Assembly: GCF_038005985.1 (NCBI RefSeq)
Contig: NZ_JBBOUI010000001.1
Coordinates: forward strand, 1,384,001-1,448,000
Direction: 5' to 3'
Length of the DNA stretch: 64,000 nt
Origin: Solibacillus sp. FSL R7-0682
GTDB taxonomy: Bacteria; Bacillota; Bacilli; Bacillales_A; Planococcaceae
Both the position numbers and the translations under genes were made by a program. The notes under the pieces are model-generated. The model made no database searches and had not been told where the DNA came from. It saw only the letters and a program-made list of their open reading frames with translations. Positions 1 through 8,740 of this stretch are shown here, one piece after another. Positions within the stretch are counted from its first letter, which is position 1. Each line of letters starts with the position of its first letter.

Positions 1-2
1 TA

Positions 3-356
3 GTTATTGATTTTCATCGAGATTCTGCACCAAGCAGTGTGACAACATTAGAATTGAATGGGGAACGATACGCAAAGGTAGCTTTTGTCGTAGGAGCGGA
101 GCATGCAGGCTATAGCTCTAATTTAGCTTATGCGACAGCACTTAGTGAACAGCTCAATCGAATGGTACCCGGTATTTCACGAGGGATCATGAAAAAGCAA
201 GGAAAAGGTGTCGATGGCGTTTATAATCAAGACTTATCACCAGAAATGCTTTTAATTGAGTTTGGTGGAATTGATAATAATGATGAAGAATTACAGCGTA
301 CGATGGCTGTCCTTGCACAAGCAATCCAAAAAGCGTTTATTGAAATGGCTGTTTAA
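3..356 (+). CDS. spoIIP: Stage II sporulation protein P, C-terminal part (gene cut by window edge)
   Basis: The reading frame is open from the first bases of the window, so only the last ~117 codons are present. It begins with the residues VIDFHRDS, the conserved D-x-HRDS motif of the SpoIIP family, followed by an amidase-like domain with a GAEHAGY segment and an FGGIDNN segment near the C-terminus. SpoIIP is known as a forespore/mother-cell septal peptidoglycan hydrolase that works with SpoIID and SpoIIM in engulfment. A GTG at 39 could open an internal frame but is only codon 13 of the visible frame and has no role as a start. In B. subtilis spoIIP also lies just before lepA, which supports the call. 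Confidence 0.88.
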   Translation, partial: VIDFHRDSAPSSVTTLELNGERYAKVAFVVGAEHAGYSSNLAYATALSEQLNRMVPGISRGIMKKQGKGVDGVYNQDLSPEMLLIEFGGIDNNDEELQRTMAVLAQAIQKAFIEMAV

Positions 357-430
357 GCATTTTTTTGTCTAATATAGCACTTTTAAATGGCATGTTAGCG
401 AATTCGATTTTGTCCGTTTGTCGTTGGTTG

Positions 431-460
431 TTGTAGTTTAGCGTCTTTTCATAGTATAAT
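431..460 (+). promoter_or_regulatory. Candidate sigma-A promoter for lepA leader
   Basis: TTGTAG (431-436) and TATAAT (455-460) are separated by 18 bp. Transcription would begin near 467, giving lepA a leader of about 155 nt that carries the two hairpins described next. Prediction from motif only. Confidence 0.5.
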
Positions 461-474
461 TTATATTACGAAAT

Positions 475-517
475 GCCTCTAGCGTTCATTTACCTCATTG
501 TAAATGAACATAGAGGC
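475..517 (+). promoter_or_regulatory. Long hairpin in spoIIP-lepA interval
   Basis: The arms 475-493 and 500-517 form an almost uninterrupted stem (core GTTCATTTAC / GTAAATGAAC, closed by CCTCT/AGAGG) with a six-base loop. It is followed only by a weak T-rich stretch. It could end spoIIP transcription or be a leader element of lepA, because a promoter-like sequence lies just upstream. Confidence 0.6.
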
Positions 518-563
518 TGTATTTTAGTAGAAAAGTAAGTGGATAATATCTACATACGTAGTG

Positions 564-601
564 ACACCACCCTTGTACGTAGATGGGATTAGGTGTTTTT
601 T
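564..601 (+). terminator. Terminator-like hairpin directly before the lepA ribosome binding site
   Basis: ACACC (564-568) pairs with GGTGT (592-596) and CCC (570-572) with GGG (585-587), followed by six T (596-601). An upstream arm ATCTAC (548-553) can pair with GTAGAT (579-584) inside the loop. The structure sits about 6 bases before the lepA Shine-Dalgarno sequence, leaving no room for a promoter after it, so any lepA transcript must pass through it. Confidence 0.45.
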
Positions 602-623
602 CTAATTAGGAGAGGACAAATAC

Positions 624-2453
624 ATGAACCGAGAAGAACGTTTAAAACGACAAGAAAATATCCGAAATTTCTCGATTATCGCACACATCGACCACGGGAA
701 ATCAACATTAGCTGACCGTATTTTAGAGTCAACAAAATCTATAACACAGCGTGAAATGAAGTCGCAGTTACTAGATTCAATGGATTTAGAGCGTGAGCGT
801 GGCATTACGATTAAATTAAATGCGGTACAATTAAAGTACAATGCAAAAAACGGGGAGCAATATACTTTCCATTTAATCGACACACCTGGACACGTCGATT
901 TCACTTATGAAGTTTCACGATCGCTAGCAGCTTGTGAAGGTGCGATTTTAGTGGTAGATGCTGCGCAAGGTATTGAAGCACAAACATTAGCAAACGTTTA
1001 CTTAGCATTAGATAATGATTTAGAAATTTTACCGGTTATTAATAAAATCGATTTACCAGCAGCCGATCCAGAACGCGTTCGCCAAGAAGTTGAGGATGTA
1101 ATTGGATTAGATGCATCAGAAGCGGTACTTGCTTCTGCAAAAGCAGGGATTGGGATCGAAGACATTTTAGAGCAAATTGTAGAAAAGGTACCTGCTCCAC
1201 AAGGGGATCCAGATGCCCCATTACAAGCGTTAATTTTCGACTCAGTTTATGATGCATATAAAGGGGTTATCATTTCGATTCGTATCGTGAACGGTACAGT
1301 AAAAGCTGGAGATACAATCAAAATGATGGCAACTGGTGCAGAATTCGAAGTAATTGAAGTAGGTATTCACACACCAAAAGCAGTTCCACAGCAGGAATTA
1401 ACAGTTGGAGATGTAGGTTACTTAACAGCATCGATTAAAAATGTTCAAGACACACGAGTAGGTGATACTGTCACGTTTGCAGGCAACAAAGGGGCTAGTG
1501 AACCATTAGAAGGTTACCGTAAGCTAAACCCAATGGTATATTGCGGTCTTTACCCAATTGATACAGCTCGTTACAACGACTTACGTGAAGCGTTAGAAAA
1601 GCTAGAGTTAAACGACTCTGCCCTACAATACGAAGCAGAAACATCTCAAGCTTTAGGTTTCGGTTTCCGTTGTGGTTTCTTAGGACTTTTACACATGGAG
1701 ATTATTCAAGAACGTATCGAGCGTGAGTTCAACATCGATTTAATTACAACGGCTCCTTCTGTAATTTATGAAGTAAACCTAACTGATGGTTCGACATTAA
1801 AGGTGGATAACCCATCTATGATGCCAGATCCACAAAAAATTGATCGTATTGAAGAGCCATATGTAAAAGCAACGATTATGGTTCCAAACGATTACGTTGG
1901 GGCTGTAATGGAGCTTTGCCAAAAGAAACGTGGTAATTTCTCTGGAATGGATTACATTGATTCAACGCGTGTAAAAATCGTTTATGAAATGCCATTAGCT
2001 GAAATCGTATATGATTTCTTTGATTTCCTAAAATCAAATACAAAGGGTTATGCGTCATTTGACTATGAGTTAATTGGTTACCAACCTTCGAAGTTAAACA
2101 AAATGGATATACTTTTAAACGGTGAGCAAGTCGATGCACTAAGCTTCATCGTACACAAAGACTTTGCTTATGAGCGCGGAAAAGTAATCGTTGAGAAATT
2201 AAAAGAGTTAATTCCTCGTCAACAATTTGAAGTTCCGATTCAAGCAGCAATCGGTCAAAAAATTATTGCACGTTCTACGATTAAATCGATGGGTAAAAAC
2301 GTATTAGCAAAATGTTACGGTGGTGACATTTCTCGTAAGCGTAAATTACTTGAAAAGCAAAAAGCAGGTAAAAAACGTATGAAGCAAGTCGGTTCAGTAG
2401 AAGTACCGCAAGAAGCATTCATGGCGGTACTGAAAATGGATGATAGTAAATAA
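624..2453 (+). CDS. lepA: Elongation factor 4 (LepA), ribosome back-translocase GTPase
   Basis: A 609-residue protein of the size normal for LepA. The GTPase motifs are visible: G1 AHIDHGKST at residues 20-28, G3 DTPGHVDF, G4 NKID and G5 SAKAG. EF-G-like domains II, III and V follow, then the LepA-specific C-terminal domain ending in the basic [20 protein letters not shown] region. The family binds ribosomes and remodels stalled or mistranslocated complexes. The ATG at 624 is preceded by AGGAGAGGA with normal spacing. In B. subtilis hemN and hrcA follow lepA; here a terminator and unrelated genes follow, so synteny breaks at this point. Its leader contains unusual hairpins. Confidence 0.97.
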   Translation: MNREERLKRQENIRNFSIIAHIDHGKSTLADRILESTKSITQREMKSQLLDSMDLERERGITIKLNAVQLKYNAKNGEQYTFHLIDTPGHVDFTYEVSRSLAACEGAILVVDAAQGIEAQTLANVYLALDNDLEILPVINKIDLPAADPERVRQEVEDVIGLDASEAVLASAKAGIGIEDILEQIVEKVPAPQGDPDAPLQALIFDSVYDAYKGVIISIRIVNGTVKAGDTIKMMATGAEFEVIEVGIHTPKAVPQQELTVGDVGYLTASIKNVQDTRVGDTVTFAGNKGASEPLEGYRKLNPMVYCGLYPIDTARYNDLREALEKLELNDSALQYEAETSQALGFGFRCGFLGLLHMEIIQERIEREFNIDLITTAPSVIYEVNLTDGSTLKVDNPSMMPDPQKIDRIEEPYVKATIMVPNDYVGAVMELCQKKRGNFSGMDYIDSTRVKIVYEMPLAEIVYDFFDFLKSNTKGYASFDYELIGYQPSKLNKMDILLNGEQVDALSFIVHKDFAYERGKVIVEKLKELIPRQQFEVPIQAAIGQKIIARSTIKSMGKNVLAKCYGGDISRKRKLLEKQKAGKKRMKQVGSVEVPQEAFMAVLKMDDSK

Positions 2454-2502
2454 TCTAGATATCCCTTTTTAGGCTTCTATTCAATTAGTAATGTAATTAA
2501 AA

Positions 2503-2552
2503 AAGGCCATAGCAGTCCTCCATCATTGGTGTACCGCTATGGCCTTATTTTT
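2503..2552 (+). terminator. Rho-independent terminator of lepA
   Basis: AAGGCCATAGC (2503-2513) and GCTATGGCCTT (2536-2546) form a perfect 11-bp stem followed by ATTTTT. Confidence 0.9.
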
Positions 2553-2608
2553 CACTTTTATCAAGCAATGTCTGGAACAGTATGTATTACATAGAGAACC
2601 CAAATATA

Positions 2609-2902
2609 TTATAGATTCAATGTTCTTTTAATTTTCTTTACTTCTTTTGTTAAGTAATTGAGCTGTTGATGAATTTCTTGTAAATTAGCATTACTATTGC
2701 CGTTGTTACTTGGGCCACCATTCGTCGCATTATTCTCAGCTGCAGCTTGTTGGGTTTCTTATATTGCAAGCGCAGCAGCAACAGTAGCTAGCCCATCACC
2801 TAGTGTAGTAATGATACCTGCTAAAACAGCAAGCGTAGCGGCTTGACTGATAGGGTTTTCCTGTGCTGCTTCACTATTGTTCTTTTGGTTATTATTTTTC
2901 AT
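2609..2902 (-). pseudogene. Small hypothetical gene interrupted by an in-frame TAA
   Basis: On the minus strand an ATG (2900-2902) with a good Shine-Dalgarno GGAGG eight bases upstream opens a frame of 97 codons that is broken only by TAA at 2759-2761 (codon 48). Without it the product would start MKNNNQKNN, contain a small hydrophobic Ala/Thr/Gly-rich central segment (ISQAATLAVLAGIITTLGDG), an Asn/Gly-rich linker and a charged C-terminal helix ending KEVKKIKRTLNL. The frame resumes cleanly after the stop, with no frameshift, which suggests a recent nonsense change (a CAA or GAA codon is the simplest ancestor) or a sequencing error. I do not recognise the family. A 47-residue truncated peptide could still be made. 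Confidence 0.55.
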
Positions 2903-3121
2903 AGCTACAGCCTCCGTAAATATCGATATATAAATTATATGGAAGCATTCGTAACAAGGATGGGACTATACCTAATTCGTGATTTTTTAGTTGTATCAAT
3001 TACACATGTGTGATTCGGACAGAGGAATCATATTAGATTCCTTTCTTTTTGAGTTCATTGTTTGTTTTTGATACAGTAGATTTAGAGGAAATGAAATCCA
3101 ATTTAAAATGAGGCATTTGAA

Positions 3122-3466
3122 ATGACGGACATTTTAGATTTTTTGCTATTTCGAAATGAAAAGCTCGAAAGGCAATTAATGAAAATTTTTGAACGGGCGA
3201 ATTCACCTGCTGACCGGGTGGATGCACTATTACAACAACAGGTAGTTCAGCTAGAGGACCATAAACTATTTTTAGCTTTTCTTGCCTATTTAGAGGAACA
3301 ACAAATAGAGCCTCAGCAGCTATTTAAAAATGTTTTAAAACTTCCTAAGCATCAGTTTGAAGCGATGTATGAAATGAACTGGTCACAAGTAATTAAATTA
3401 AGTGTCACATTTCTTACAATTTTGCGGACAAATGATCAAGTTAGCTATAAACATTTCGTTGACTAG
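3122..3466 (+). CDS. Hypothetical protein, 114 aa
   Basis: A short, mostly helical, charged protein starting MTDILDFLLFRNEKLERQ, without signal peptide, membrane segment or recognisable motif. A weak ribosome binding sequence (ATGAGG) lies before the ATG. It ends 70 bases before miaB, and a separate sigma-A-like promoter occupies that gap, so it is probably not an obligatory operon partner of miaB. I do not recognise it. Evidence that it is real is limited to its length, normal codon use and co-orientation with miaB; it might be specific to this group of bacteria. Confidence 0.6.
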   Translation: MTDILDFLLFRNEKLERQLMKIFERANSPADRVDALLQQQVVQLEDHKLFLAFLAYLEEQQIEPQQLFKNVLKLPKHQFEAMYEMNWSQVIKLSVTFLTILRTNDQVSYKHFVD

Positions 3467-3467
3467 C

Positions 3468-3497
3468 TTGTATATGACTTATGACATTCGCTATAAT
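3468..3497 (+). promoter_or_regulatory. Candidate sigma-A promoter for miaB-ymcA
   Basis: TTGTAT (3468-3473), 18-bp spacer, TATAAT (3492-3497), placed about 40 bases before the miaB start. Confidence 0.55.
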
Positions 3498-3536
3498 GAT
3501 GAAATGAGTAAAAGTAATTGAGAGGGGCATAAGTCG

Positions 3537-5072
3537 ATGAATGAAGAACAACGACTAGCTAGTCAGCAAGTAAAACAACCGAAAGAAGAAAAAGACTATA
3601 GTAAATATTTTGAAAAAGTATTTACAGCTCCTTCGCTAAAAGACGCAAAAAAACGTGGTAAAGAGGAAGTAAAATATCATAAGGACTTTGATATCGAAGA
3701 AAAGTACTTAAAAATGGGGAACGGACGTAAATTTTACATCCGCACGTACGGCTGTCAAATGAATGAGCATGACACAGAAGTGATGGCAGGTATTTTCATG
3801 CAGCTTGGCTATGAACCAACTGAATTAATCGAACAAGCAGATGTTGTTCTTTTAAACACATGTGCAATTCGTGAAAATGCAGAAAATAAAGTATTTGGTG
3901 AGCTAGGCTTCTTGTTAAAATATAAACGACGAAATCCAGAGATGCTTATTGGTGTGTGTGGATGTATGTCACAAGAAGAATCAGTAGTGAACAAAATTTT
4001 AAAACAGTACCAACATGTGGACATGGTATTTGGTACGCATAATATTCATCGATTACCGAACATTCTACATGACGCATACATGTCAAAGGAAATGGTCGTT
4101 GAAGTATGGTCTAAAGAAGGGGATGTTATTGAGAACCTTCCGAAAAAACGGATCGGCTCAATAAAAGCATGGGTAAATATTATGTACGGCTGTGATAAAT
4201 TCTGTACATATTGCATCGTACCATATACGCGTGGTAAGGAGCGTTCACGTCGTCCAGAAGAAATTATTCAAGAAGTGCGTGAGCTTGCTGCACAAGGCTA
4301 CAAAGAAATTATGCTTTTAGGTCAAAATGTAAATGCTTACGGTAAGGATTTTGAAGATATCGAGTACCGATTAGGGGACTTAATGGACGAATTACGTAAA
4401 ATTGATATTCCACGTATCCGTTTCACGACAAGTCATCCACGTGATTTTGATGATCATTTAATAGATGTGCTTGCAAAAGGTGGCAATTTAGTCGATCACA
4501 TTCACTTACCAGTGCAATCAGGATCAAACGAAATTTTAAAAATTATGGCGCGCAAATATACGCGAGAGCACTTCTTACAATTAGTCGAAAAAATTAAAGT
4601 AGCAATTCCTGGTGTAACACTTACTACGGATATTATCGTTGGTTATCCAAATGAAACAGAAGAACAATTCCAGGAAACACTTGATTTATATCGTCAAGTT
4701 GGCTTTGATATGGCATTTACGTATATTTATTCTCCTCGTGAAGGAACGCCAGCCGCAAAAATGGTTGACAATGTTTCAGAAGAAGAGAAAAAAGAACGTT
4801 TGCATCGCTTAAATGCAGTCGTAGCAGAGTATTCTGCAAAAGCTTTAAAAGATTTAGAGGGTCAAATTGTAGAAGTTTTAGTTGAAGGTAGTAGTAAAAG
4901 ACGAGATGATGTATTAGCGGGTTATACACGTAAAAATCGTCTCGTAAACTTTGAAGCCGATCCAAAATACATTGGAAAGCTTGTTCACGTAAAGATTTTA
5001 GAAGCAAAATCTTACTCATTAATGGGTGAGTTTGTAGAAGAAGTTACTGAAGAGGTGGAATTGGTAAAATGA
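3537..5072 (+). CDS. miaB: tRNA-2-methylthio-N6-isopentenyladenosine(37) synthase (MiaB)
   Basis: A 511-residue radical-SAM methylthiotransferase. Domains in order: an N-terminal extension, a UPF0004 domain with cluster cysteines near C73, C109 and C143, a radical-SAM domain with the CxxxCxxC motif at C219, C223 and C226 ([17 protein letters not shown]), and a C-terminal TRAM domain. The enzyme adds a methylthio group to i6A37 of tRNAs decoding UNN codons; the substrate is made by MiaA, encoded further on at 14214. The ATG follows GAGAGGGGC. The stop overlaps the ymcA start by four bases (ATGA), so the two are translationally coupled, as in B. subtilis ymcB-ymcA. Confidence 0.97.
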   Translation: MNEEQRLASQQVKQPKEEKDYSKYFEKVFTAPSLKDAKKRGKEEVKYHKDFDIEEKYLKMGNGRKFYIRTYGCQMNEHDTEVMAGIFMQLGYEPTELIEQADVVLLNTCAIRENAENKVFGELGFLLKYKRRNPEMLIGVCGCMSQEESVVNKILKQYQHVDMVFGTHNIHRLPNILHDAYMSKEMVVEVWSKEGDVIENLPKKRIGSIKAWVNIMYGCDKFCTYCIVPYTRGKERSRRPEEIIQEVRELAAQGYKEIMLLGQNVNAYGKDFEDIEYRLGDLMDELRKIDIPRIRFTTSHPRDFDDHLIDVLAKGGNLVDHIHLPVQSGSNEILKIMARKYTREHFLQLVEKIKVAIPGVTLTTDIIVGYPNETEEQFQETLDLYRQVGFDMAFTYIYSPREGTPAAKMVDNVSEEEKKERLHRLNAVVAEYSAKALKDLEGQIVEVLVEGSSKRRDDVLAGYTRKNRLVNFEADPKYIGKLVHVKILEAKSYSLMGEFVEEVTEEVELVK

Positions 5073-5503
5073 CAAAATTATACACAAAAGACGAAATCGT
5101 TGAAAAAGCAAAAGAAATTGCGCATATGATTGCCAACACAGAAGAAGTAGAATTTTTCAAAAAGGCAGAAGAGCAAATTAATGAAAATCAATTTGTTCGT
5201 GAAAAAATTGCCTCATTAAAAACGCTTCAAAAGCAAGCTGTAAACTTCCAACACCTAGGCAAGGAAAAAGCATTAAAAATGATTGAAGGTAAAATTGCCG
5301 GCATCGAGGAAGAAATTGATGCATTACCTGTAGTAGTGGAATTCAAGCAATCACAAACTGAGGTAAATGACTTACTACAATTAGTATCAAATGCAATTGC
5401 AAATAACGTAACAGACGAAGTAATCGCATCTACAGGCGGTGACCTTTTAAAAGGTGAGACAGGTTCAAAAGTACGCAATAGTGTACCAGGATCTTGCTCA
5501 TAA
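5069..5503 (+). CDS. ymcA: YlbF/YmcA family regulator (RicA)
   Basis: A 144-residue, helical, cysteine-poor protein of the YlbF/YmcA (Com_YlbF) family; its C-terminus carries VPGSCS with a cysteine near the end. In B. subtilis YmcA (RicA) forms a complex with YlbF and YaaT that influences RNase Y-dependent RNA processing and is needed for biofilm formation, competence and sporulation. The four-base overlap with miaB and the same gene pair in B. subtilis support the identification. Placement of the gene before cotE and mutS also matches that genome. Confidence 0.88.
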   Translation: MTKLYTKDEIVEKAKEIAHMIANTEEVEFFKKAEEQINENQFVREKIASLKTLQKQAVNFQHLGKEKALKMIEGKIAGIEEEIDALPVVVEFKQSQTEVNDLLQLVSNAIANNVTDEVIASTGGDLLKGETGSKVRNSVPGSCS

Positions 5504-5510
5504 TTACGGA

Positions 5511-5543
5511 AAAAAGATTCTCCATTAAAAATGGGGGATCTTT
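5511..5543 (+). terminator. Terminator of miaB-ymcA
   Basis: An imperfect stem formed by AAAAGATTCTCCAT and ATGGGGGATCTTTT around a short A/T loop is followed by a long T-run. Confidence 0.85.
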
Positions 5544-5657
5544 TTTTTTTTTTACTTGATTCTTAATTACTATAAATTAAAATGTTATTTAGATATAATT
5601 ATCATACGTAGAAGTATATAATTTCTGTCGATTTGTGTCGTATTTCCTAGAAAAGTT

Positions 5658-5666
5658 TGCTATAAT
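5658..5666 (+). promoter_or_regulatory. Extended -10 promoter element
   Basis: The sequence TGCTATAAT gives a TGn extended -10 about 40 bases before the start of the EAL-domain gene. No good -35 element is seen at 17 bp. Confidence 0.5.
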
Positions 5667-5703
5667 TTTTAATTAGTGTAATTAATTTGAAAGGATATAA
5701 TAT

Positions 5704-7875
5704 ATGTACAAATTTGACAACAAATGCCTTAGTGATAAAGATATGTTTTTCTCGTTGTGTCAGATGGCAAGACAAGTAGATTCAGCTGTTGTAATAGTCA
5801 ATCCGAAAAAGGGTTATTCAATAGATTATGTAAATCATGTCTTCACTCGCATGACCGAATATAGTGAATTTGAAATGACAAATGCTAAATTATCTATTTT
5901 ACATGGCCCGTTGACAGATATGCTAAATGAAGAAGCCATTCAAAATAGTTTTGAAAATGGTTTACCATTTAATACGTCATCTCTCTATTATCGTAAAGAT
6001 GGTTCAGCATTTTGGAATGACGTTCAAACAATTCCTATGAGGAATCAAGAAGGAGAATTACAATTCTGTGTTCTTGTTATGAAAGATGTTACTGAAACAA
6101 TGAACATAGAAGCATTAATTGAGTTAGAACGGGACGTATATTTTAATCTTGAAAACGGAACGCAACTAGATGATGTTTTAGGGGATATTTGTAAAAAAGT
6201 TAGTTCGACTTTCGGAAAAAAATGTTATTGTTCCATCGTCTTTTTTAATAGTATTGATCAAACAATTAGTTTTTATGGACAGTTTGCAGAACAGTTAACA
6301 GCGATGCGACAGCACTTATTAAGCGGGAATTATAGCGGGGAACAGCTGTTTTTAAAGCAACCGATTATTATTAAGGATATTCAAGATTCCCCTTTTAATG
6401 ATTTGTATAAACAGCTATTGATGGAAAACAACATCCAATCGTTTTGGAGCCAGCCGATTTTAAGTACAGAAGGCATAGTAACAGGCTTATTTACAATGTA
6501 TTTTGAACAAGAAGCAGAGCCACAAGCAGTTGATTTTAAATATTTAAATCGTGTTGCCCCGATCGTTACGTTAGCAGTGAAGTATGTCGAACAACAAAAT
6601 GAAATCGTTCGTTTAGCTTATTATGACGAAGCAACAGGCTTAATAAATATAGAGAAGTTCAAAAGGATCATGAATCGTTATGTCGCTACAGGATGTGAAG
6701 GACACCTCTATATTATAGAGCCAGGTGAATATCAAAAAATCATTGAGTTATATGGGCGTCACGGAGGCGATGAAATTTTACGTCAAATTGCTTGCCGGTT
6801 ACAAAATCTTTCAATGTTTGAAGATTCAGTTATAGCAAAATATACAAATTCAAATTTAATCGTTGCAACACGCAAAACAATTGAGGAATTAAATATTTCA
6901 CAAGTCGAGATAGATGCTATCTTATCGGAGCCGTACTATGTTGATAATAAAGAAGTGTATTTGACTTTAAAATTAGGTACTTCTAATTTTAGTGCAGAAG
7001 TTCCCTTTTCAAAAGCGATTCTTCAAGCAGATACCGCCCTTTGTCATGCTTTAAAGGTAACGGGGACAGTCATTAAAAAATTTGATAAACAGCAAGTTGC
7101 GATTGTTCAAGAAGAGATGAATATATTTGCGCAAATCTCAAAAGGATTGAAAAATAGCGAATTCTTTCCGGTGTTGCAACCAAAAGTTAATATTCAATCA
7201 GGTGAAATTGTCGGCTTTGAGGCATTAGCGCGTTGGAATTCTCCGCATATTGGATTTATTTCACCAGCCCAATTTATTCCGGTAGCTGAAAATTCGGGGA
7301 ATATTTATAAAGTCGATCGACAAATCTTTAAGAAAGTGCTGCAATGGCAAAAGCAGCGATTACAAGAAGGGTTGACGTTGTACCCAGTATCAGTCAATAT
7401 TTCACCACGCTACTTTTACAATCCAACATTTGTCGAAAGCTCGATTGAACTAATTCGAGCATTTGGTATAGAACCAAAGTATATAATATTTGAAATTACG
7501 GAAAGCATCGAATTGGTTAATATGAGGCGAGCAAAAAAAATAATCAATGAATTACATAATTACGGCATTGCGACATCTATTGATGATTTTGGCGTAGGCT
7601 ATTCATCGTTAGGGTATTTACAGGAGTTGCCGTTTAAGGAAATAAAAATAGATAAAAGCTTTGTAGATAATTTAGCTGAGCCACGGATGAATGCAGTCAT
7701 CAAAACGATTGTCGATCTTTCCCACAATTTAAGGATGACAACTGTGGCCGAAGGTATCGAAACAGAAGAACAACATAAAGAATTAATGCGAATAGGTTGC
7801 ATTACTGGACAGGGATACTATTACTATAAGCCGATGCCAATTGAAGAAGTGAATCAATTGTTAGCAACTAAATAA
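5704..7875 (+). CDS. PAS-GAF-(degenerate GGDEF)-EAL protein, predicted c-di-GMP phosphodiesterase
   Basis: A 723-residue protein. In order: PAS domain (about 20-135), GAF-like domain (about 150-300), a GGDEF-fold domain (about 305-465) and an EAL domain (about 475-720). A GGDE string at 354-357 is not the cyclase signature: it lies where family members have the GH..GD motif. The true signature position (about 379-384) reads KYTNSN, so cyclase activity should be absent. EAL catalytic residues look complete: EAL 506-508, N565, E597, D627-D628, K648, E683 and Q703. It should therefore hydrolyse c-di-GMP under control of sensory domains. No membrane segment is seen. A same-length paralogue is encoded at 28289-30451. 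RBS AAAGGA precedes the ATG. Confidence 0.9.
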   Translation: MYKFDNKCLSDKDMFFSLCQMARQVDSAVVIVNPKKGYSIDYVNHVFTRMTEYSEFEMTNAKLSILHGPLTDMLNEEAIQNSFENGLPFNTSSLYYRKDGSAFWNDVQTIPMRNQEGELQFCVLVMKDVTETMNIEALIELERDVYFNLENGTQLDDVLGDICKKVSSTFGKKCYCSIVFFNSIDQTISFYGQFAEQLTAMRQHLLSGNYSGEQLFLKQPIIIKDIQDSPFNDLYKQLLMENNIQSFWSQPILSTEGIVTGLFTMYFEQEAEPQAVDFKYLNRVAPIVTLAVKYVEQQNEIVRLAYYDEATGLINIEKFKRIMNRYVATGCEGHLYIIEPGEYQKIIELYGRHGGDEILRQIACRLQNLSMFEDSVIAKYTNSNLIVATRKTIEELNISQVEIDAILSEPYYVDNKEVYLTLKLGTSNFSAEVPFSKAILQADTALCHALKVTGTVIKKFDKQQVAIVQEEMNIFAQISKGLKNSEFFPVLQPKVNIQSGEIVGFEALARWNSPHIGFISPAQFIPVAENSGNIYKVDRQIFKKVLQWQKQRLQEGLTLYPVSVNISPRYFYNPTFVESSIELIRAFGIEPKYIIFEITESIELVNMRRAKKIINELHNYGIATSIDDFGVGYSSLGYLQELPFKEIKIDKSFVDNLAEPRMNAVIKTIVDLSHNLRMTTVAEGIETEEQHKELMRIGCITGQGYYYYKPMPIEEVNQLLATK

Positions 7876-7893
7876 GATGAACATGATGGAGGA

Positions 7894-7921
7894 GCAACTA
7901 TTCAAAGGGATAGTTGTTTTC
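7894..7921 (+). terminator. Terminator of the EAL gene
   Basis: GCAACTAT (7894-7901) pairs with ATAGTTGT (7910-7917), followed by TTTT. Confidence 0.75.
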
Positions 7922-7954
7922 ATTTTTATTATTTGAAAGTTGAATGTTTCATTT

Positions 7955-7983
7955 CACCCTTTAGGCAACCGCCGCATACACTA
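7955..7983 (+). promoter_or_regulatory. Candidate sigma-K promoter of cotE
   Basis: CACC (7955-7958), a 16-bp spacer and CATACACTA (7975-7983) fit the mother-cell sigma-K consensus (mACm, 16-17 bp, CATANNNTA). It is placed 33 bases before the cotE start. B. subtilis cotE is known to have a sigma-K promoter (P2) in addition to an earlier sigma-E one; CATACACT also fits a sigma-E -10, but no matching -35 is obvious. Confidence 0.6.
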
Positions 7984-8015
7984 TTGCGAGTAGTTGAAGA
8001 AAGGGGAGATTTTCG

Positions 8016-8597
8016 GTGAAGCGTTTACGTCAAATCGTGACGAAAGCGGTTATAGCAAAAGGAAAAAAGCGTACCGAATCTAAAGAAACGCTTTGTCCAC
8101 CGAATGCGCCGACGAGCATTCTCGGCTGTTGGGTAATTAACCATAACTATCAGGCAAAGCGAGTAGGAAAATTTGTTGAGGTTTCAGGGAAATTTGATGT
8201 CAATGTTTGGTATGCTTATAATAATCACTCAAAGACGGCTGTATTTACAGAGACGGTTTCCTACAAAGATCGAATTAAACTATCATTCCGTGATGGGGAT
8301 ATTATTGATTCAGACGATGTAAAAATCCGAGTATTGCAACAACCAAACTGTATAGAGGCGGTTATTTCTAAGTCAGGTGATAAGTTCAATGTAACAATTG
8401 AACGTGAGTTTTTAGCTGAAATTATTGGAGAAACAACAGTTGTAATTAATGTTCATCCATCTGATTTTGAAGAAGATTGGGATTATCAAGAAGAAAGCTC
8501 GATGAACCCATCAAGTTCATCAAGTTCATCAAGCTCATCTAGTTCCTCATCATCAAGTTCTGCAGGAAATGATTATGATTCGTCATCTTTTTCGTAA
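8016..8597 (+). CDS. cotE: Outer spore coat morphogenetic protein CotE
   Basis: A 193-residue protein matching the CotE family along residues 1-155: the ITKAV-type N-terminus, SILGCWVINH, DVNVWYAY, VLQQPNC and EREFLAEIIGET blocks. CotE is known to be recruited by SpoIVA and to organise assembly of the outer coat. The start is GTG behind AGGGGAGA. The C-terminus is unusual. Where the B. subtilis protein ends in a long acidic tail, this one has a short acidic stretch (FEEDWDYQEE) and then 17 consecutive serines, ending AGNDYDSSSFS. The tract is built from a short DNA repeat and may vary in length. Location between ymcA and mutS matches B. subtilis. Confidence 0.95.
   Translation: MKRLRQIVTKAVIAKGKKRTESKETLCPPNAPTSILGCWVINHNYQAKRVGKFVEVSGKFDVNVWYAYNNHSKTAVFTETVSYKDRIKLSFRDGDIIDSDDVKIRVLQQPNCIEAVISKSGDKFNVTIEREFLAEIIGETTVVINVHPSDFEEDWDYQEESSMNPSSSSSSSSSSSSSSSSSAGNDYDSSSFS
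8511..8561 (+). repeat. Tandem serine-codon repeat within cotE
   Basis: Seventeen serine codons in a row, mainly repeats of the 9-base unit TCAAGTTCA with later TCA/TCT/AGC variants. Codon mixing (TCA, AGT, AGC, TCT, TCC) suggests older expansion plus drift. Confidence 0.9.
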
Positions 8598-8612
8598 AAT
8601 CTTAAATTTTTG

Positions 8613-8643
8613 CCCAAGCATTGAATGTGCTTGGGTTTTTTTG
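8613..8643 (+). terminator. Terminator of cotE
   Basis: CCCAAGCA (8613-8620) and TGCTTGGG (8628-8635) form a perfect stem followed by eight T. Confidence 0.92.
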
Positions 8644-8740
8644 TTGCAATAATTCACGATGTTCTATGCGCATATAAGGAAAATCCATGTACTAGTGGTA
8701 TAATAGCTAATACAAGTTTTAATAAATGAGGGAATAACGA

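Noticed and set aside
548-590. On the minus strand the sequence AGGGTGGTGTCAC resembles the T-box antiterminator string AGGGTGGNACCGCG
   Set aside because: It matches only its first half, no minus-strand gene lies downstream, and no T-box stem I or specifier loop is visible.
5704-7875. A dual cyclase/phosphodiesterase annotation for the protein at 5704 because of GGDE
   Set aside because: The GGDE is not at the signature position; the cyclase signature is degenerate.
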